DNA of 64,000 bases from Betaproteobacteria bacterium (GCA_020621405.1 JAHRYN010000003.1:194808-258807), one strand, 5' to 3'. Counted from the first letter of the stretch, positions 52,372-62,974 are shown. Translations and numbers: made by a program. Notes: generated by a model from the letters alone, not told the origin.

Positions 52372-53205
52372 TCAGCACGCCACCGGACGCGACGGATCGC
52401 TGCACCACTCGCTCCATGAGCCGGGATACAGGCGGGCGCCGTGCAGCCCAGCAAACTCCAGTGCCAGCAGGTTGTGGCAGGCGGTGACCCCGCTGCCGCA
52501 CTGCATGACCAGCGATGCCGGGTCACGCCCGCCGACCAGCGCCCGCCATTCGGCGCGCAGTGCGTCGGCGCTCTTGAAGCGGCCGTCCGCATCGAGATTG
52601 AGTCTGAAGAAGCGGTTCACGGCACCCGGAATGTGGCCGCCGACCGGGTCCAGCGTCTCGTTCTCGCCGCGGAAACGGTCCGGCGCGCGGGCATCCACCA
52701 GCAGCAGCGCACCATCGTTCAGGTTCGCGAGCACGCCGGCGGCATCGACGGTCGGTGCCACCGCTCCCACCGGATAGCGGCACGCCGGCAGCACGCGCAC
52801 GCTGGTATCCAGCACGCCGCCCGCCGCCTGCCACGCCACCAGACCGCCATCGAGCACCGCCACCTCGGCGTGTCCGATCCAGCGCAGCATCCACCACAGG
52901 CGCGCGGCGAACATGCCGCCCGCGTCGTCGTAGGCGACGACACGATGACGCGGCGTGATGCCGAGCCGCCCCAGCAGTGCGGCGAAATCCGCCGGTGCGG
53001 GCAGCGGATGACGGCCGTTGCGCCCGTTCTTCGGCGCCGACAGGTCACGATCGAGGTGCATGAACAAGGCGCCCGGCAGATGACCCTCGCGCCAGGCGGC
53101 TTCGCCCGCATCCGGTCTGGCCAGGTCATGACGGCAGTCGACGACCACCAGTCCTTCGTCACTCGCCGCCGCGGCGAGTGACGCGGCACTGATCAGCGGT
53201 GCCAC
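52372..53205 (-). CDS. Sulfurtransferase, two-domain rhodanese (SseA-like)
   Basis: A 277-residue tandem rhodanese with a GTG start at 53205, 6 bp after the preceding gene. The first domain (VVVDCRHDLARPDAG, then GHLPGALFMHLDRDL) lacks the catalytic cysteine loop. The second has the active site MQCGSGVTACHNLLAL, whose CGSGVTA loop matches 3-mercaptopyruvate sulfurtransferases rather than the CRKGVTA-type loop of thiosulfate enzymes. It should move sulfane sulfur to cyanide or a thiol acceptor. Cytoplasmic, no signal peptide. Confidence 0.93.
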   Translation of the reverse strand: MAPLISAASLAAAASDEGLVVVDCRHDLARPDAGEAAWREGHLPGALFMHLDRDLSAPKNGRNGRHPLPAPADFAALLGRLGITPRHRVVAYDDAGGMFAARLWWMLRWIGHAEVAVLDGGLVAWQAAGGVLDTSVRVLPACRYPVGAVAPTVDAAGVLANLNDGALLLVDARAPDRFRGENETLDPVGGHIPGAVNRFFRLNLDADGRFKSADALRAEWRALVGGRDPASLVMQCGSGVTACHNLLALEFAGLHGARLYPGSWSEWCSDPSRPVAC

Positions 53206-53211
53206 GACCGT

Positions 53212-53562
53212 CTAGACCGTGGTGCCGAGCCAGTCCGCAGCGGCCGACTCGTCGTCGAACACCGCTACTTCGGCATCGACGAAGACCTGCGACAGCCAGG
53301 CCGTCCAGGCCATCCACGGGCTGCCGGCCAGTACCGCGATGCGGCCGAAATCATCGCTGTGGGCGCGTGCGAAGCGCATTTCCTCGAGCGCCATGTCGAG
53401 CGTGAAATCGGTCATCTGGCGCAGGTCGATCAGCAGATTGACCACGCCATGGAACTTGACGCGGTAATTGACCAGTTCTTCGAACTCACGGTAGTCGGCG
53501 AGCGTGAATTCGCCGAACGTGGTCACCGTGACCAGATTGCCCTTGAAATCGGTAGTGATCAT
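53212..53562 (-). CDS. STAS/SpoIIAA-like small protein
   Basis: A 116-residue protein from the ATG at 53562. The single alternating beta/alpha domain, NLVTVTTFGEFTLADYREFE then VVNLLIDLRQMTDFTLDMAL, resembles the SpoIIAA-like family of lipid- or partner-binding STAS folds. The usual phosphorylatable serine of anti-anti-sigma factors is not obvious. It lies immediately upstream of the rhodanese gene, so the two are probably co-transcribed. Function unknown. Confidence 0.8.
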   Translation of the reverse strand: MITTDFKGNLVTVTTFGEFTLADYREFEELVNYRVKFHGVVNLLIDLRQMTDFTLDMALEEMRFARAHSDDFGRIAVLAGSPWMAWTAWLSQVFVDAEVAVFDDESAAADWLGTTV

Positions 53563-53593
53563 CGTGACGACTCCTGTTTTGATGCCGGCAAGA

Positions 53594-54442
53594 CTACAGC
53601 CTGGCCGGCGGTGGCTTGAGCAGGGCCAGCAGGCCGCTCGCAACAATGAGCAGCATGCCGGCCCAGACTACTGCAGTTGGCACCTCATGCCAAAGCAGCA
53701 CGCCGTAGATGGTGGAAAAAGCCACCGTGGTGTAGGCCAGACTGGCCGACACCAGCGTACGTCCGCCCTTGTAGGCCGCGGTCATGCACAGCTGCGCGGC
53801 GGTGCCGAACACGCCGACGCCGAACAGCAGTGCCCAGGTGCGCGCATCGGGCAGGTGAAAACCGCCGTTGACCAGCACCCACAGTGCGGCCAGCACGGAA
53901 GAACAGGCGGAAAAATACAGCACGATGCGCCACTCAGGCTCTCCCAGGCGCCCGAGGTCGCGCACGCTCAGATAGGCCACGGTAGCGATCAGGCCCGACC
54001 CCAGCCCGCACAAGCCGCCCAGCCACTGGTCGCTGCCCAGCGTCGGCTGCAGCACGAGCACCACGCCAGCGAAACCGATGGCCAGCGCCAGCATCAGCGG
54101 TCGCGACAGTTCGCCGGCCACGGTGAAACCGAGCCAGGCTGCCATGAACAGCGGCGAGGTGTAATTGAGCGTCACCGCGGTCGGCAGCGGCAGCAGCGAA
54201 ATCGCCTGGAAATACAGGATCAGCGAAATCGCGCCCGATACGCCCCGTTTCAGGTGCGTCGCCGCATGGGGCGTGGCGAACGTGGCACCGCGCAGGCGCA
54301 TCACGCCAGCCACCAGCAGCAGCGAAATGAAACAGCGGTAGAAAGCGATTTCCGGCGACTGCAGCGTATTGCTCGCGAGCTTCACGCACACACCCATCGA
54401 TGCGAAAAGCAGGCTGGCCAGCACCATCCAGAGCGACTGCAT
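53594..54442 (-). CDS. EamA/DMT family transporter
   Basis: A 282-residue inner-membrane protein with about ten helices in two EamA repeats, taken from the ATG at 54442 (MQSLWMVLASLLFASMGVCV). A TTG at 54502 would add 20 residues without clear support. The first repeat ends near TVAGELSRPLMLALAIGF, and the second begins near WLGGLCGLGSGLIATVAYL. The DMT superfamily exports metabolites or amino-acid-like compounds. The substrate cannot be inferred, and no regulator is adjacent. Confidence 0.88.
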   Translation of the reverse strand: MQSLWMVLASLLFASMGVCVKLASNTLQSPEIAFYRCFISLLLVAGVMRLRGATFATPHAATHLKRGVSGAISLILYFQAISLLPLPTAVTLNYTSPLFMAAWLGFTVAGELSRPLMLALAIGFAGVVLVLQPTLGSDQWLGGLCGLGSGLIATVAYLSVRDLGRLGEPEWRIVLYFSACSSVLAALWVLVNGGFHLPDARTWALLFGVGVFGTAAQLCMTAAYKGGRTLVSASLAYTTVAFSTIYGVLLWHEVPTAVVWAGMLLIVASGLLALLKPPPARL

Positions 54443-54509
54443 GGCGCTCAGGCCGGCAAAAAAACAGGGCACCGAAGTGCCCTCGACAGCCCTGAAAGGC
54501 AAGCCGCAA

Positions 54510-55625
54510 TCACAGATAGTCCGCCAGTTCGCGGCGGTACCATTCGTGGAAATGCTGCATGCCGTCTTCCATCGGCGACTGGTAGGGGCCGACTTCCGAG
54601 CGGCCCTGCTTCATCAGCGCACGCCGGCCGGCATCCATGCGCTCGCCGATCTCGTCGTCCTCACGCGCGGTTTCCATGTAGGCCTCGCGTTCCGCTTCGA
54701 TGAATTCGCGTTCGAACAGCACGATTTCCTCGGGATAGTAGAACTCCACGACATTGAGCGTGCGCTCGGGCGACAGCGGATGGAGCGTGCTGACCACCAG
54801 CACGTGCGGATACCACTCGACCATGATGTTCGGGTAGTAGGTCAGCCAGATCGCGCCGTGCGGCGGCATCTCGCCACGATAGAACTCGAGCACGGCCTTG
54901 TGCCAGCGCTCGTAGGCCGGCGAACCGGGTCGTGCCAGGCGGTTGTTGACGCCGACACGCTGCACCGAATAGTCGCGCGCGAACTGCCAGCTCAGGTCAT
55001 CGCAGGTGACGAACTTGCCCAGCCCGGGGTGGAAGGGCTCGACGTGGTAGTCCTCGAGATAGACCTCGATGAAGGTCTTCCAGTTGTAATTGCATTCGTG
55101 CATCTCGACGTGGTCGAGCATGTAGCCCGAAAAGTCGAGATCAGGCGCCACCTGCATGCCGGCCAGGTCGGCCACCACGTCGCGCTTGCCGGAAAACAGC
55201 AGCCCCTTCCAGTTGATCAGCGGGCTGCGCTTCAGGTTGAGGCAGGGCGTGCTCGGGAAATGCGGTGCGCCGAGCAGTTCGCCACGCGTGTCGTAGGTCC
55301 AGCGATGCACCGGGCAGACGATGTTGGGCGTGTTGCCGCGCCCCTTCATCATCAGCGCCTGGCGATGGCGGCACACATTGGACAGCAGTTCGATGCCGCC
55401 GTCGCTGCCAGATTCGCTGCGCACCAGCATCAGTGCGTCGTCGGCCCAGCCCAAGGTCTGATAGTCGCCCACATTGGGCACCATCAATTCGTGACCTACG
55501 TATCCAGGCCCGTTGTCGAACAGCACGCGCTTTTCGATTTCGAACAGCGGCGCATCGAAATACCAGGACACCGGAAACTGCGTGTGTGCCTGTTCCAGAC
55601 GGGTAATGGACTGTATATCGGACAT
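54510..55625 (-). CDS. Rieske-type aromatic ring-hydroxylating oxygenase alpha subunit
   Basis: A 371-residue Rieske non-haem iron oxygenase from the ATG at 55625. The Rieske 2Fe-2S ligands are CRH...CPVH (starting SNVCRHRQALMMKG, ending NIVCPVHRWTYD) at ~residues 85-110. The mononuclear iron site is EDYHVEPFHPGLG (D-x2-H-x4-H). The C-terminal catalytic domain is of normal length. Such enzymes hydroxylate aromatic acids or demethylate quaternary amines (choline, carnitine, stachydrine). The substrate is unknown. No reductase or beta subunit gene is adjacent, so it must use electron carriers from elsewhere. Confidence 0.9.
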   Translation of the reverse strand: MSDIQSITRLEQAHTQFPVSWYFDAPLFEIEKRVLFDNGPGYVGHELMVPNVGDYQTLGWADDALMLVRSESGSDGGIELLSNVCRHRQALMMKGRGNTPNIVCPVHRWTYDTRGELLGAPHFPSTPCLNLKRSPLINWKGLLFSGKRDVVADLAGMQVAPDLDFSGYMLDHVEMHECNYNWKTFIEVYLEDYHVEPFHPGLGKFVTCDDLSWQFARDYSVQRVGVNNRLARPGSPAYERWHKAVLEFYRGEMPPHGAIWLTYYPNIMVEWYPHVLVVSTLHPLSPERTLNVVEFYYPEEIVLFEREFIEAEREAYMETAREDDEIGERMDAGRRALMKQGRSEVGPYQSPMEDGMQHFHEWYRRELADYL

Positions 55626-55807
55626 TCCCCAACCCCCGAAGTCAAAGTTGGAAAACCGCAACCCCACTCTCGCGGGACGCACTGCGCAGGGGTGTGCGCA
55701 CATGCGCGCGACGAACGGAATCGCGTGGCAAAGCCGGGCAGTATAGCGTTTGACCGGCCGTGTTGGATCAGCTATTTTTCAGAGTTTGCCCGACGCGCAC
55801 TGACAGA

Positions 55808-56056
55808 ATGACCAGAAAAGCAGACACGGCCTCTGCCCCCGCCAGCTTCGAGCACGCGATCGAGGAGCTCGAAGCCATCGTGCGCGCAATGGAGGATGGC
55901 AAGCTGCCGCTGGACGGCGCACTGGAGCGCTATCAGCGCGGCGTGGAACTGGTACGCCACTGCCAGTCGGCACTCAATGCCGCCGAGCAGAAGGTACAGA
56001 TACTCGAGGATGGTCTTCTGCGCGATTTCCCGGCCGGCAGCGGCATCGATGAGTGA
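55808..56056 (+). CDS. xseB: Exodeoxyribonuclease VII small subunit
   Basis: An 82-residue helical hairpin protein from the ATG at 55808. It carries the family pattern SFEHAIEELEAIVRAMEDGK then LPLDGALERYQRGVELVRHC. With XseA it forms ExoVII, which degrades single-stranded DNA from both ends. xseB-ispA-dxs is a standard proteobacterial order. Its stop lies inside the ispA start by 8 bp. Confidence 0.95.
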   Translation: MTRKADTASAPASFEHAIEELEAIVRAMEDGKLPLDGALERYQRGVELVRHCQSALNAAEQKVQILEDGLLRDFPAGSGIDE

Positions 56057-56945
56057 GCTCGCGCCGACATTCGGCGAGTGGACCGGCGCCATCCAGCAAC
56101 GCACCGAATCGGCGCTGGACCGCTTCCTGCCATCCATCGCGATCGCGCCTGCCCGGCTGCACGATGCCATGCGCTATGCAGTGCTGGGTGGCGGCAAGCG
56201 CGTTCGCCCCCTGCTCTGTCATGCAGCCGGCGCGCTGTCCGGAGCCGATCCGGCGGCGCTCGACGCCGCGGCCTGCGCGGTCGAACTGATCCACGCCTAT
56301 TCGCTGGTGCACGACGACATGCCGTGCATGGACGACGATGTGCTGCGCCGGGGCAAGCCGACCGTGCACGTGCAGTACGACGACGCCACCGCGCTGCTGG
56401 TTGGCGACAGCCTGCAGTCGCTCGCCTTCCTGCTGCTGGCCGAGCACTGTCCGGTCGAACCGGCGGCACGCGTCCGGCTGGTGTCTGAACTTGCGGTCGC
56501 GTCCGGTTCGCGCGGCATGGCCGGCGGACAGGCGATAGATCTGGCATCGGTCGGCGTCGCACTGGGCGTGGCCGAACTCGAATTCATGCATATCCACAAG
56601 ACCGGCGCACTGATACGCTGCGCGGTCAGGCTGGGCGCCGGCTGCGGCAGCCTCGACGTTGCCGCCGCAGCCCGGCTGGATCACTATGCGGCGACGGTCG
56701 GACTGCTGTTCCAGGTGGTCGACGATGTGCTCGATTGCGAAGCCAGCACGGCCGCACTGGGCAAGACCGCCGGCAAGGATGCCGCCGCCAACAAACCGAC
56801 TTATGTCAGCACCCTGGGCCTCGGCCGCGCGCGCGAACGGGCGCGCGAACTGCATGGCGAAGCCGTGGCCAGCCTCGAGCATTTCGGCGCCGGTGCCCGG
56901 CGCCTGCGCGAACTGGCGGATTTCGTGCTGACAAGACAGAACTGA
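56049..56945 (+). CDS. ispA: Farnesyl diphosphate synthase
   Basis: A 298-residue trans-prenyltransferase from the ATG at 56049. The first aspartate-rich motif is DDMPCMDDD in [20 protein letters not shown], and the second is VVDDVLD. It condenses IPP with DMAPP and GPP to make farnesyl diphosphate for quinones, undecaprenyl phosphate and haem A/O side chains. Overlaps xseB and abuts dxs with a one-base TGATG overlap. Confidence 0.96.
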   Translation: MSELAPTFGEWTGAIQQRTESALDRFLPSIAIAPARLHDAMRYAVLGGGKRVRPLLCHAAGALSGADPAALDAAACAVELIHAYSLVHDDMPCMDDDVLRRGKPTVHVQYDDATALLVGDSLQSLAFLLLAEHCPVEPAARVRLVSELAVASGSRGMAGGQAIDLASVGVALGVAELEFMHIHKTGALIRCAVRLGAGCGSLDVAAAARLDHYAATVGLLFQVVDDVLDCEASTAALGKTAGKDAAANKPTYVSTLGLGRARERARELHGEAVASLEHFGAGARRLRELADFVLTRQN

Positions 56946-58834
56946 TGGACAGATCCACCCAAACAATGAGTGCCTACCCGCTGCTGGACAAGATCGCATC
57001 GCCGGCTGACGTCCGTGCCCTGGAAGCGCGAGAACTCACGCCACTGGCCGACGAACTGCGCAAGTTCCTGGTCGAGTCGGTGTCCCGCACCGGCGGCCAT
57101 CTGTCGTCGAACCTCGGTACGGTGGAACTCACCGTCGCACTGCACTACGTCTACGACACGCCGAACGACCGCATCGTCTGGGACGTCGGCCACCAGACCT
57201 ACGCGCACAAGATACTGACCGGCCGGCGCGAAGGCATGGCGACACTGCGCCAGTACAAGGGCGTCAGCGGCTTCCCGCGCCGCTGCGAGAGCGAGTACGA
57301 CACCTTCGGTACCGCCCACTCGTCGACCTCGATCTCGGCGGCACTCGGCATGGCCATCGCATCGCGCGCGCAGGGTCAGAAACGGCACAGCATCGCAGTG
57401 ATCGGCGACGGCGCGATGAGCGCCGGCATGGCTTTCGAGGCGCTGAACAACGCCGGTGTCGAGGATGCCGACCTGCTGGTCATCCTGAACGACAACGACA
57501 TGTCGATCTCGCCGCCGGTCGGCGCACTGAACAAGTATCTGACCCGACTGCTGTCCGGCCAGACCTACAATGCGGCCCGCCGCGCCGGCGCGCGCGTGCT
57601 CGAACTGGCCCCCTCGCTGAAGGAGTTCGCCAAGCGCGCCGAAGAGCACGTGAAGGGCATGATCACGCCGGGCACGCTGTTCGAGGAATTCGGTTTCCAC
57701 TACTACGGCCCGATCGACGGTCACGACCTCGACGCACTGATTCCAACGCTGGAAAACCTGCGCGAACTGCCCGGACCGAAGTTCCTGCACGTGATCACGA
57801 AGAAGGGCTACGGCTACAAGCTGGCCGAAGCCGACCCCATCCTGTATCACGGCGTCGGCAAGTTCGATCACCAGGCCGGCATCCAGACCGGCAAGGGCGG
57901 CGGCAAGCTGACCTACACCCAGGTGTTCGGCGACTGGCTGTGCGACATGGCCGCGCGCTGCGACAAGCTGATGGCGGTCACGCCGGCGATGCGCGAAGGT
58001 TCCGGCATGGTGCGTTTTGCTGCCGAGCATCCGAAGCGCTATTTCGATGTCGGCATCGCCGAGCAGCATGCACTGACCTTCGCCGCCGGCCTGGCCTGCG
58101 AGGGCATCAAGCCGGTGGTCGCCATCTACTCGACCTTCCTGCAACGCGCCTACGATCAGCTGATCCACGACATCTGCCTGCAGAACCTGCCGGTCATGAT
58201 GGCGCTCGACCGCGCCGGTCTGGTCGGTGCCGACGGTGCCACCCACCACGGCGCCTTCGACCTGTCCTTCCTGCTGTGCCTGCCGAACATCGTGGTGATG
58301 ACGCCGAGCGACGAGAACGAATGCCGGCAGATGCTGTACACCGCCTACCTGCACGAAGGCCCGAGCGCGGTGCGCTATCCGCGCGGCAGCGGGCCGGGCA
58401 CGGAACTGCAGGCCGACATGCAGGCGCTGGCCATCGGCCGCGGCGAACTGCGCCGTTCAGGCAAGGGCGCAGCCGCGCTGCTGGCGTTCGGCGCCATGCT
58501 CACGCCGGCGCTGGCGGTGGCCGACGAATTCGATGCCAGCGTGGCCAACATGCGCTTCGCCAAGCCGCTGGACGAGGCGCTGGTGATCGATCTGGCCCGA
58601 CGCCACACCTTGATCGTCACGCTGGAAGAAAACGCGCTGATCGGCGGCGCCGGCAGCGAGGTCGAGCGGGTGATCCACAATGCCGGGCTGTCCTGCCGCG
58701 TGCTGCGCATCGGCCTGCCCGACCGTTTCGTCGATCACGGCGACCCGGCACTGCTGATGGCGGAAGTCGGACTGGATGCAGCCGGCGTGCGCGCACAGAT
58801 CCTGCAGGTGCTGCAGCCAGACCGCGGCGCCTGA
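56945..58834 (+). CDS. dxs: 1-Deoxy-D-xylulose-5-phosphate synthase
   Basis: A 629-residue thiamine-diphosphate enzyme. It condenses pyruvate and glyceraldehyde 3-phosphate at the entry of the MEP isoprenoid pathway. The TPP motif is [19 protein letters not shown]; other conserved segments are [40 protein letters not shown] and [18 protein letters not shown]. The ATG at 56945 overlaps the ispA stop; an internal ATG at 56966 is possible. It makes IPP/DMAPP precursors for the upstream ispA, so xseB-ispA-dxs is partly a pathway operon. Confidence 0.97.
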   Translation: MDRSTQTMSAYPLLDKIASPADVRALEARELTPLADELRKFLVESVSRTGGHLSSNLGTVELTVALHYVYDTPNDRIVWDVGHQTYAHKILTGRREGMATLRQYKGVSGFPRRCESEYDTFGTAHSSTSISAALGMAIASRAQGQKRHSIAVIGDGAMSAGMAFEALNNAGVEDADLLVILNDNDMSISPPVGALNKYLTRLLSGQTYNAARRAGARVLELAPSLKEFAKRAEEHVKGMITPGTLFEEFGFHYYGPIDGHDLDALIPTLENLRELPGPKFLHVITKKGYGYKLAEADPILYHGVGKFDHQAGIQTGKGGGKLTYTQVFGDWLCDMAARCDKLMAVTPAMREGSGMVRFAAEHPKRYFDVGIAEQHALTFAAGLACEGIKPVVAIYSTFLQRAYDQLIHDICLQNLPVMMALDRAGLVGADGATHHGAFDLSFLLCLPNIVVMTPSDENECRQMLYTAYLHEGPSAVRYPRGSGPGTELQADMQALAIGRGELRRSGKGAAALLAFGAMLTPALAVADEFDASVANMRFAKPLDEALVIDLARRHTLIVTLEENALIGGAGSEVERVIHNAGLSCRVLRIGLPDRFVDHGDPALLMAEVGLDAAGVRAQILQVLQPDRGA

Positions 58835-58875
58835 CACCGGCGCGCACTGCCGCCGCGCAGCATCGCACGTCACAA

Positions 58876-58907
58876 ATGAAAAAGGGACCTTGCGGTCCCT
58901 TTTTCAT
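58876..58907. terminator. Bidirectional terminator between dxs and rplS
   Basis: ATGAAAAAGGGACC (58876-58889) pairs perfectly with GGTCCCTTTTTCAT (58894-58907) around TTGC. The 14-bp symmetric stem with A5/T5 arms serves both convergent operons. Confidence 0.93.
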
Positions 58908-58942
58908 GCCCGGCGCAGCGGCGGCGCCGGTGGCAATGCCGA

Positions 58943-59326
58943 TCAGCTCTGCTTGGCGGCCGGCGTGACTCGCTTGGCCAGCTTTTCCTTGATGCGTGCC
59001 GACTTGCCCGAACGCTCGCGCAGGTAGTACAGCTTGGCGCGGCGCACATCGCCACGACGCTTGACTTCGATCGACGCGATCATCGGCGAATAGGTCTGGA
59101 AGGTACGCTCGACGCCTTCGCCGCTGGAAATCTTGCGCACGATGAAATTCGAGTTCAGACCGCGGTTGCGCTTCGAGATCACCACGCCTTCGTAAGCCTG
59201 GACGCGCTTGCGGTCGCCTTCGACCACATTCACGTTCACGATCACGGTGTCGCCCGGTGCGAAGTCGGGGATCACTTTCGCCAGACGGGCGATTTCTTCC
59301 TGTTCGAGTTGTTCAATCAGATTCAT
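58943..59326 (-). CDS. rplS: 50S ribosomal protein L19
   Basis: A 127-residue L19 with N-terminal [20 protein letters not shown], the bL19 core [20 protein letters not shown] and the [20 protein letters not shown] segment. It sits at the 30S-50S interface. The C-terminal [11 protein letters not shown] extension is a little longer than in E. coli. Last gene of rpsP-rimM-trmD-rplS, 105 bp after trmD, ahead of the bidirectional terminator. Confidence 0.97.
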   Translation of the reverse strand: MNLIEQLEQEEIARLAKVIPDFAPGDTVIVNVNVVEGDRKRVQAYEGVVISKRNRGLNSNFIVRKISSGEGVERTFQTYSPMIASIEVKRRGDVRRAKLYYLRERSGKSARIKEKLAKRVTPAAKQS

Positions 59327-59431
59327 TGCGATGACTCCTGGTCAGTGGCATTGCCTTGCCGCAGAGCACTTGTTCCGTGATGCGCGCGTTTATTTCGGAC
59401 AGTCGGTACTGCAGACTGCCCACTACTAAAA

Positions 59432-60202
59432 TCATTTCCCGTCGTCCTGCCCGGCACCGGCCAGCAGGTCCGGTCGCCGCCGGCGCGTCAGCGCCAGCGC
59501 CTGTTCCGCACGCCAGCGCCTGATCCGCGCATGGTCGCCGGACAGCAGCACTTCCGGTACCGCCTCGCTTTCCCACACCTCCGGCCGCGTGTAATGCGGA
59601 CAGTCGAGCAGGCCGGCAACAAAAGAATCCTCGACCGCCGAAGTGGCATCGTTCAGCGCACCCGGCAACTGCCGGATGATTGCGTCCATCAGTGCCATCG
59701 CGGGCAATTCGCCACCCGACAGCACGAAATCCCCGAGCGACAGTTCGAGATCGACATGACGATCGATCAGCCGCTGGTCCATCCCTTCATACCTGCCGCA
59801 CAGCAGCAGCAGCGCCTGCTCGCCAACCAGATCCATGACCCGGCCATGCGTCAGCCGCTCGCCCGCCGGCGAAAAATGCACCACCTTGAGCGGCGTATCA
59901 TGGCGTGCCTTGCATTCGGCAATCGCCCGGGCCAGCGGTTCGGCCATCATCACCATGCCGGGTCCGCCACCGTACGGGCGGTCATCCACCGTACGGTGCG
60001 CGTCCTGCGCGAAGTCGCGCGGGTTCACATAGCGCCCCTGCCACAATCCGCGCTCCATCGCGCGCCGCGTGATGCCGCTGCGTTCGATGGCAGAAAACAT
60101 TTCCGGAAACAGCGTGACCACTTCGAAGGTGATCGGCTCGTTCCGCGCCCCTCCATCCGGCGCGGACTCCGCCGCCGGATCAGCTACCACTGCGCGCCCC
60201 AC
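59432..60202 (-). CDS. trmD: tRNA (guanine-37-N1)-methyltransferase
   Basis: A SPOUT methyltransferase of up to 256 residues. It makes m1G37 in tRNAs to prevent frameshifting. Conserved TrmD segments are visible: [32 protein letters not shown], the trefoil-knot SAM loop [13 protein letters not shown] and [18 protein letters not shown]. The start is uncertain: GTGs at 60202 (19-bp overlap with rimM) and 60190 both precede ~20 residues ([14 protein letters not shown]) not normally found in TrmD. The conserved core begins only near FEVVTLF. Confidence 0.95.
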   Translation of the reverse strand: MGRAVVADPAAESAPDGGARNEPITFEVVTLFPEMFSAIERSGITRRAMERGLWQGRYVNPRDFAQDAHRTVDDRPYGGGPGMVMMAEPLARAIAECKARHDTPLKVVHFSPAGERLTHGRVMDLVGEQALLLLCGRYEGMDQRLIDRHVDLELSLGDFVLSGGELPAMALMDAIIRQLPGALNDATSAVEDSFVAGLLDCPHYTRPEVWESEAVPEVLLSGDHARIRRWRAEQALALTRRRRPDLLAGAGQDDGK

Positions 60203-60708
60203 TCCACGCGCACGACCGCAGCATCGCGATCGACATCCTTCACCACCGCCGAAACGAAAGGAATCAGACGTTCAAGCGGCTTGTCGGCGGACGCGGAATC
60301 GTCAACGACGACAAGCACCGAATCGGCGCCGGTTTCCAGCAGGCGATCGATGCGCCCCAGGCGCTCACCTTCGGCATTGACGACGTCGAGGCCGATCAGA
60401 TCGCCCCAGTAGTACTCGCCATCCTCGGTCGCCGGCAATTCGTGGCGGGGCACACCCACGTACAGACCCACCAGTTTTTCAGCGGCAGTCCTGTCGTCGC
60501 AGCCGTCGAACTTCACGACCGGACCGTTGCCCTGCAGCTTGAATCCCTTCAGATCCAGCGTCTTCCACAGGTCTGCCGACGCATCGGCATCAGCGGATAC
60601 CCGCCAGTGCTCGATGACACGCCAAGACTCCGGATCATCGCCGAACGGATGCAGGCGCAACCAGCCCTGGACACCGAACGGAGCAGCCAGCCGCCCCAGC
60701 ACGACCAT
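60184..60708 (-). CDS. rimM: 16S rRNA processing protein RimM
   Basis: A 174-residue RimM. The N-terminal beta-barrel starts [20 protein letters not shown], and the PRC-like C-terminal barrel includes [20 protein letters not shown] and [13 protein letters not shown]. It binds the S19-containing head of the 30S subunit during maturation. It starts 14 bp after rpsP and its end overlaps the proposed trmD start. Confidence 0.97.
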   Translation of the reverse strand: MVVLGRLAAPFGVQGWLRLHPFGDDPESWRVIEHWRVSADADASADLWKTLDLKGFKLQGNGPVVKFDGCDDRTAAEKLVGLYVGVPRHELPATEDGEYYWGDLIGLDVVNAEGERLGRIDRLLETGADSVLVVVDDSASADKPLERLIPFVSAVVKDVDRDAAVVRVEWGAQW

Positions 60709-60722
60709 CGCGTTGCCTGAAA

Positions 60723-60959
60723 TCAGGCGACCTGCTTGACCAGACGAGCGACCGTCGGGCTCAGTTGTGCACCGACGCTGGTCCAGTAGGCCAGACGCTC
60801 GGCATTGACCGACAGACCGGTACCTTCCGGCGCAACCGGGTTGTAGTAACCGACGCGCTCGATGAAGCGGCCGTCGCGACGATTGCGGGAATCGGTCGCT
60901 ACGATGTTGAAGAACGGGCGCTTCTTGGCACCCCCACGCGCGAGGCGGATAACGACCAT
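60723..60959 (-). CDS. rpsP: 30S ribosomal protein S16
   Basis: A 78-residue bS16 from the ATG at 60959 (AAGGA upstream). It has the usual [20 protein letters not shown] start and [12 protein letters not shown]; the C-terminus is at the short end of the family range. First gene of the ribosomal/tRNA-modification operon. The 89-bp gap to the histidine kinase should hold the operon promoter. Confidence 0.97.
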   Translation of the reverse strand: MVVIRLARGGAKKRPFFNIVATDSRNRRDGRFIERVGYYNPVAPEGTGLSVNAERLAYWTSVGAQLSPTVARLVKQVA

Positions 60960-61048
60960 TGCAGTTCCTTCGAAACGAGGAAAACCCGCGATATTAGCGA
61001 AAGACCACGACCTCCGCAAGAAACATCGGCGCCATGCGCCCGGCCCGG

Positions 61049-62974
61049 TCAAATCACCGGGTGTTGCGACCTGACCAGCGTCTGCTGCACCAGCGCACGC
61101 AGGCGGGCCGGGCGCACCGGCTTGTGCAGCACCGGATAGCCCCGCGTCGCCGCCAGGCGCCGGACCAGCGGATCGGTGTCGCCGGTCACCAGCGCGGCGG
61201 CGATGTCGGACGCCTGCTCGGCAAGCAGCGTATCGAGCACATCGATGCCGCTGGCCACCGCAGCCAGCCGGAAATCGCACAGGATCAGCGACGGAGCCCG
61301 ATCATGCTGACGGATGGCGTCGCGCGCTTCGGACAACGTGGCCGCGCACAGCACCTGGCAACCCCATGACGCCAGCAGGCCGGCGATGCCGGTACGCGAA
61401 CCGGCATCGTCGTCAATCACGAGCACGGACATCGACAGGCGCTCGGGCAGACCCTCCGGCTCGGCCTGTCGATGCGCGTGATCAGGCGCTTCGGCGCGCT
61501 GCACCTCGATGGCGAACACGGCACCCCGGCCAGCGTGCGACCTGACCGTGACGCCGTGACCCAGCAGCACGGACAGTCTGCGCACGATGGCCAGGCCAAG
61601 ACCCAGACCCTGACCACGCGTGCGCGCAGGATTCTGCAGCTGATAGAACTCCTCGAAAATCATGTCCTGCGCCTCGTCCGGAATACCCGGCCCAGAATCG
61701 CGGACTTCGATCACCACCCGCCGGCCACGCCGACGTGCGGCAACCAGCACACCGCCGCGCTGCGTATAGCGCACCGCGTTCGACAGCAGATTGATGACGA
61801 TGCGTTCGAACAGCAGCGGATCGGACTCGATCCACAGATCGGTGGCACGCAGCTTCAGTCGCAGGCCACGCTGCAGGGCATCGGCCGAGAAGTCATCGAC
61901 GATGCGCGACAGCAGCGGCTGCAGCGCGAATACCGAACGGCTGGCCGTCACACCGCCGGCATCGAGCTTCGACATGTCGAGCAGCGCATCGAGCAGGTCT
62001 TCCATTGCGCCGACCGACTCCTCGATCTGCCTGATCAACCCGCGATGCTCGGAACCGTGCAGCCGCCCGGCAAGCTCGGCAACGAACAGGCCGAGCGCAT
62101 GCATGGGCTGGCGCAGGTCGTGGCTGGCTGCGGCAAGGAAACGGGATTTCGCGTGGTTGGCCCGTTCCGCGTCGTCGGTCCGGTTGCGCAGCTGGCTGGT
62201 CGCGTCGGTAATCCTCATTTCGAGTTCATCACGTGCCTGCATCAGGCGCTCCGCCATACTGTTGACGCCTTCGGCCAGCACGCGCAGAGAGCCGCCGCCG
62301 TCGACCGACACCCGTTCCGACAGGCGCCCTTCGCCGATGCGCCGGACGACGCGCGACACTTCACGCACCGGCCCGGTCACCGTCCGGCTGATGCGGATGG
62401 CGAAGATGCTGGCGGCGAGCAGTGCGCTGGCGATGACCAGCACGCTGGTAATGAGGAAGTTGACCTTCAGCGCCCTGACCCGATCCCGCGATACCTCCAC
62501 CAGCACCCAGCCGATCGGACGGCGATCCTGATTGGCTTCGCCCAGGCCGTCGAACATGTCCGGATCATTGGTCAGGCTGTTGCGCATGATGGGTTCGACG
62601 AAAAGTATCGAGGCATCGAGTTCCACCTGCGCCAGTTCAGGCAGGCGGGCGCCGGAAACACACGCATGCGGACTGAGTACGCCACCGGACACCACCAGAT
62701 CGCCGTCACGGCTGGATACCATGACGCCGCTGACATCCCGTTCGCGTCGTGCCGCCTCGATCAGCGACACCAGGGCGTCAGTGTTGCCGGAAAAAATGCC
62801 GTAGTCGGCCGAGGCTGCAACCTGCCGGGCCGTCGCGTGACCACGCTCCATCAATGCGCTTTCCAGCTCGGACAGGCGGTTCAGCACAGCCCAGACACCG
62901 GCCCCCAGCCCGAACACAAGTACCGGTGCCAGCGCCACCAGAAGCACGCGCTGCCTGACGCCCCAGTGCTTCAT
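61049..62974 (-). CDS. Hybrid sensor histidine kinase with receiver domain
   Basis: A 641-residue inner-membrane hybrid kinase from the ATG at 62974. The first membrane helix ([20 protein letters not shown]) precedes a ~140-residue periplasmic sensor domain. A second helix ([20 protein letters not shown]) and a HAMP domain follow. The H-box is [18 protein letters not shown], the N-box [14 protein letters not shown], and the G-boxes DSGPGIP and [14 protein letters not shown]. The C-terminal receiver has acidic IDDD and phospho-acceptor Asp in [10 protein letters not shown], with Lys in LHKPVRP. It has no output domain, so a separate response regulator should act. Its start overlaps the binding-protein gene upstream by 4 bp. 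Confidence 0.93.
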   Translation of the reverse strand: MKHWGVRQRVLLVALAPVLVFGLGAGVWAVLNRLSELESALMERGHATARQVAASADYGIFSGNTDALVSLIEAARRERDVSGVMVSSRDGDLVVSGGVLSPHACVSGARLPELAQVELDASILFVEPIMRNSLTNDPDMFDGLGEANQDRRPIGWVLVEVSRDRVRALKVNFLITSVLVIASALLAASIFAIRISRTVTGPVREVSRVVRRIGEGRLSERVSVDGGGSLRVLAEGVNSMAERLMQARDELEMRITDATSQLRNRTDDAERANHAKSRFLAAASHDLRQPMHALGLFVAELAGRLHGSEHRGLIRQIEESVGAMEDLLDALLDMSKLDAGGVTASRSVFALQPLLSRIVDDFSADALQRGLRLKLRATDLWIESDPLLFERIVINLLSNAVRYTQRGGVLVAARRRGRRVVIEVRDSGPGIPDEAQDMIFEEFYQLQNPARTRGQGLGLGLAIVRRLSVLLGHGVTVRSHAGRGAVFAIEVQRAEAPDHAHRQAEPEGLPERLSMSVLVIDDDAGSRTGIAGLLASWGCQVLCAATLSEARDAIRQHDRAPSLILCDFRLAAVASGIDVLDTLLAEQASDIAAALVTGDTDPLVRRLAATRGYPVLHKPVRPARLRALVQQTLVRSQHPVI

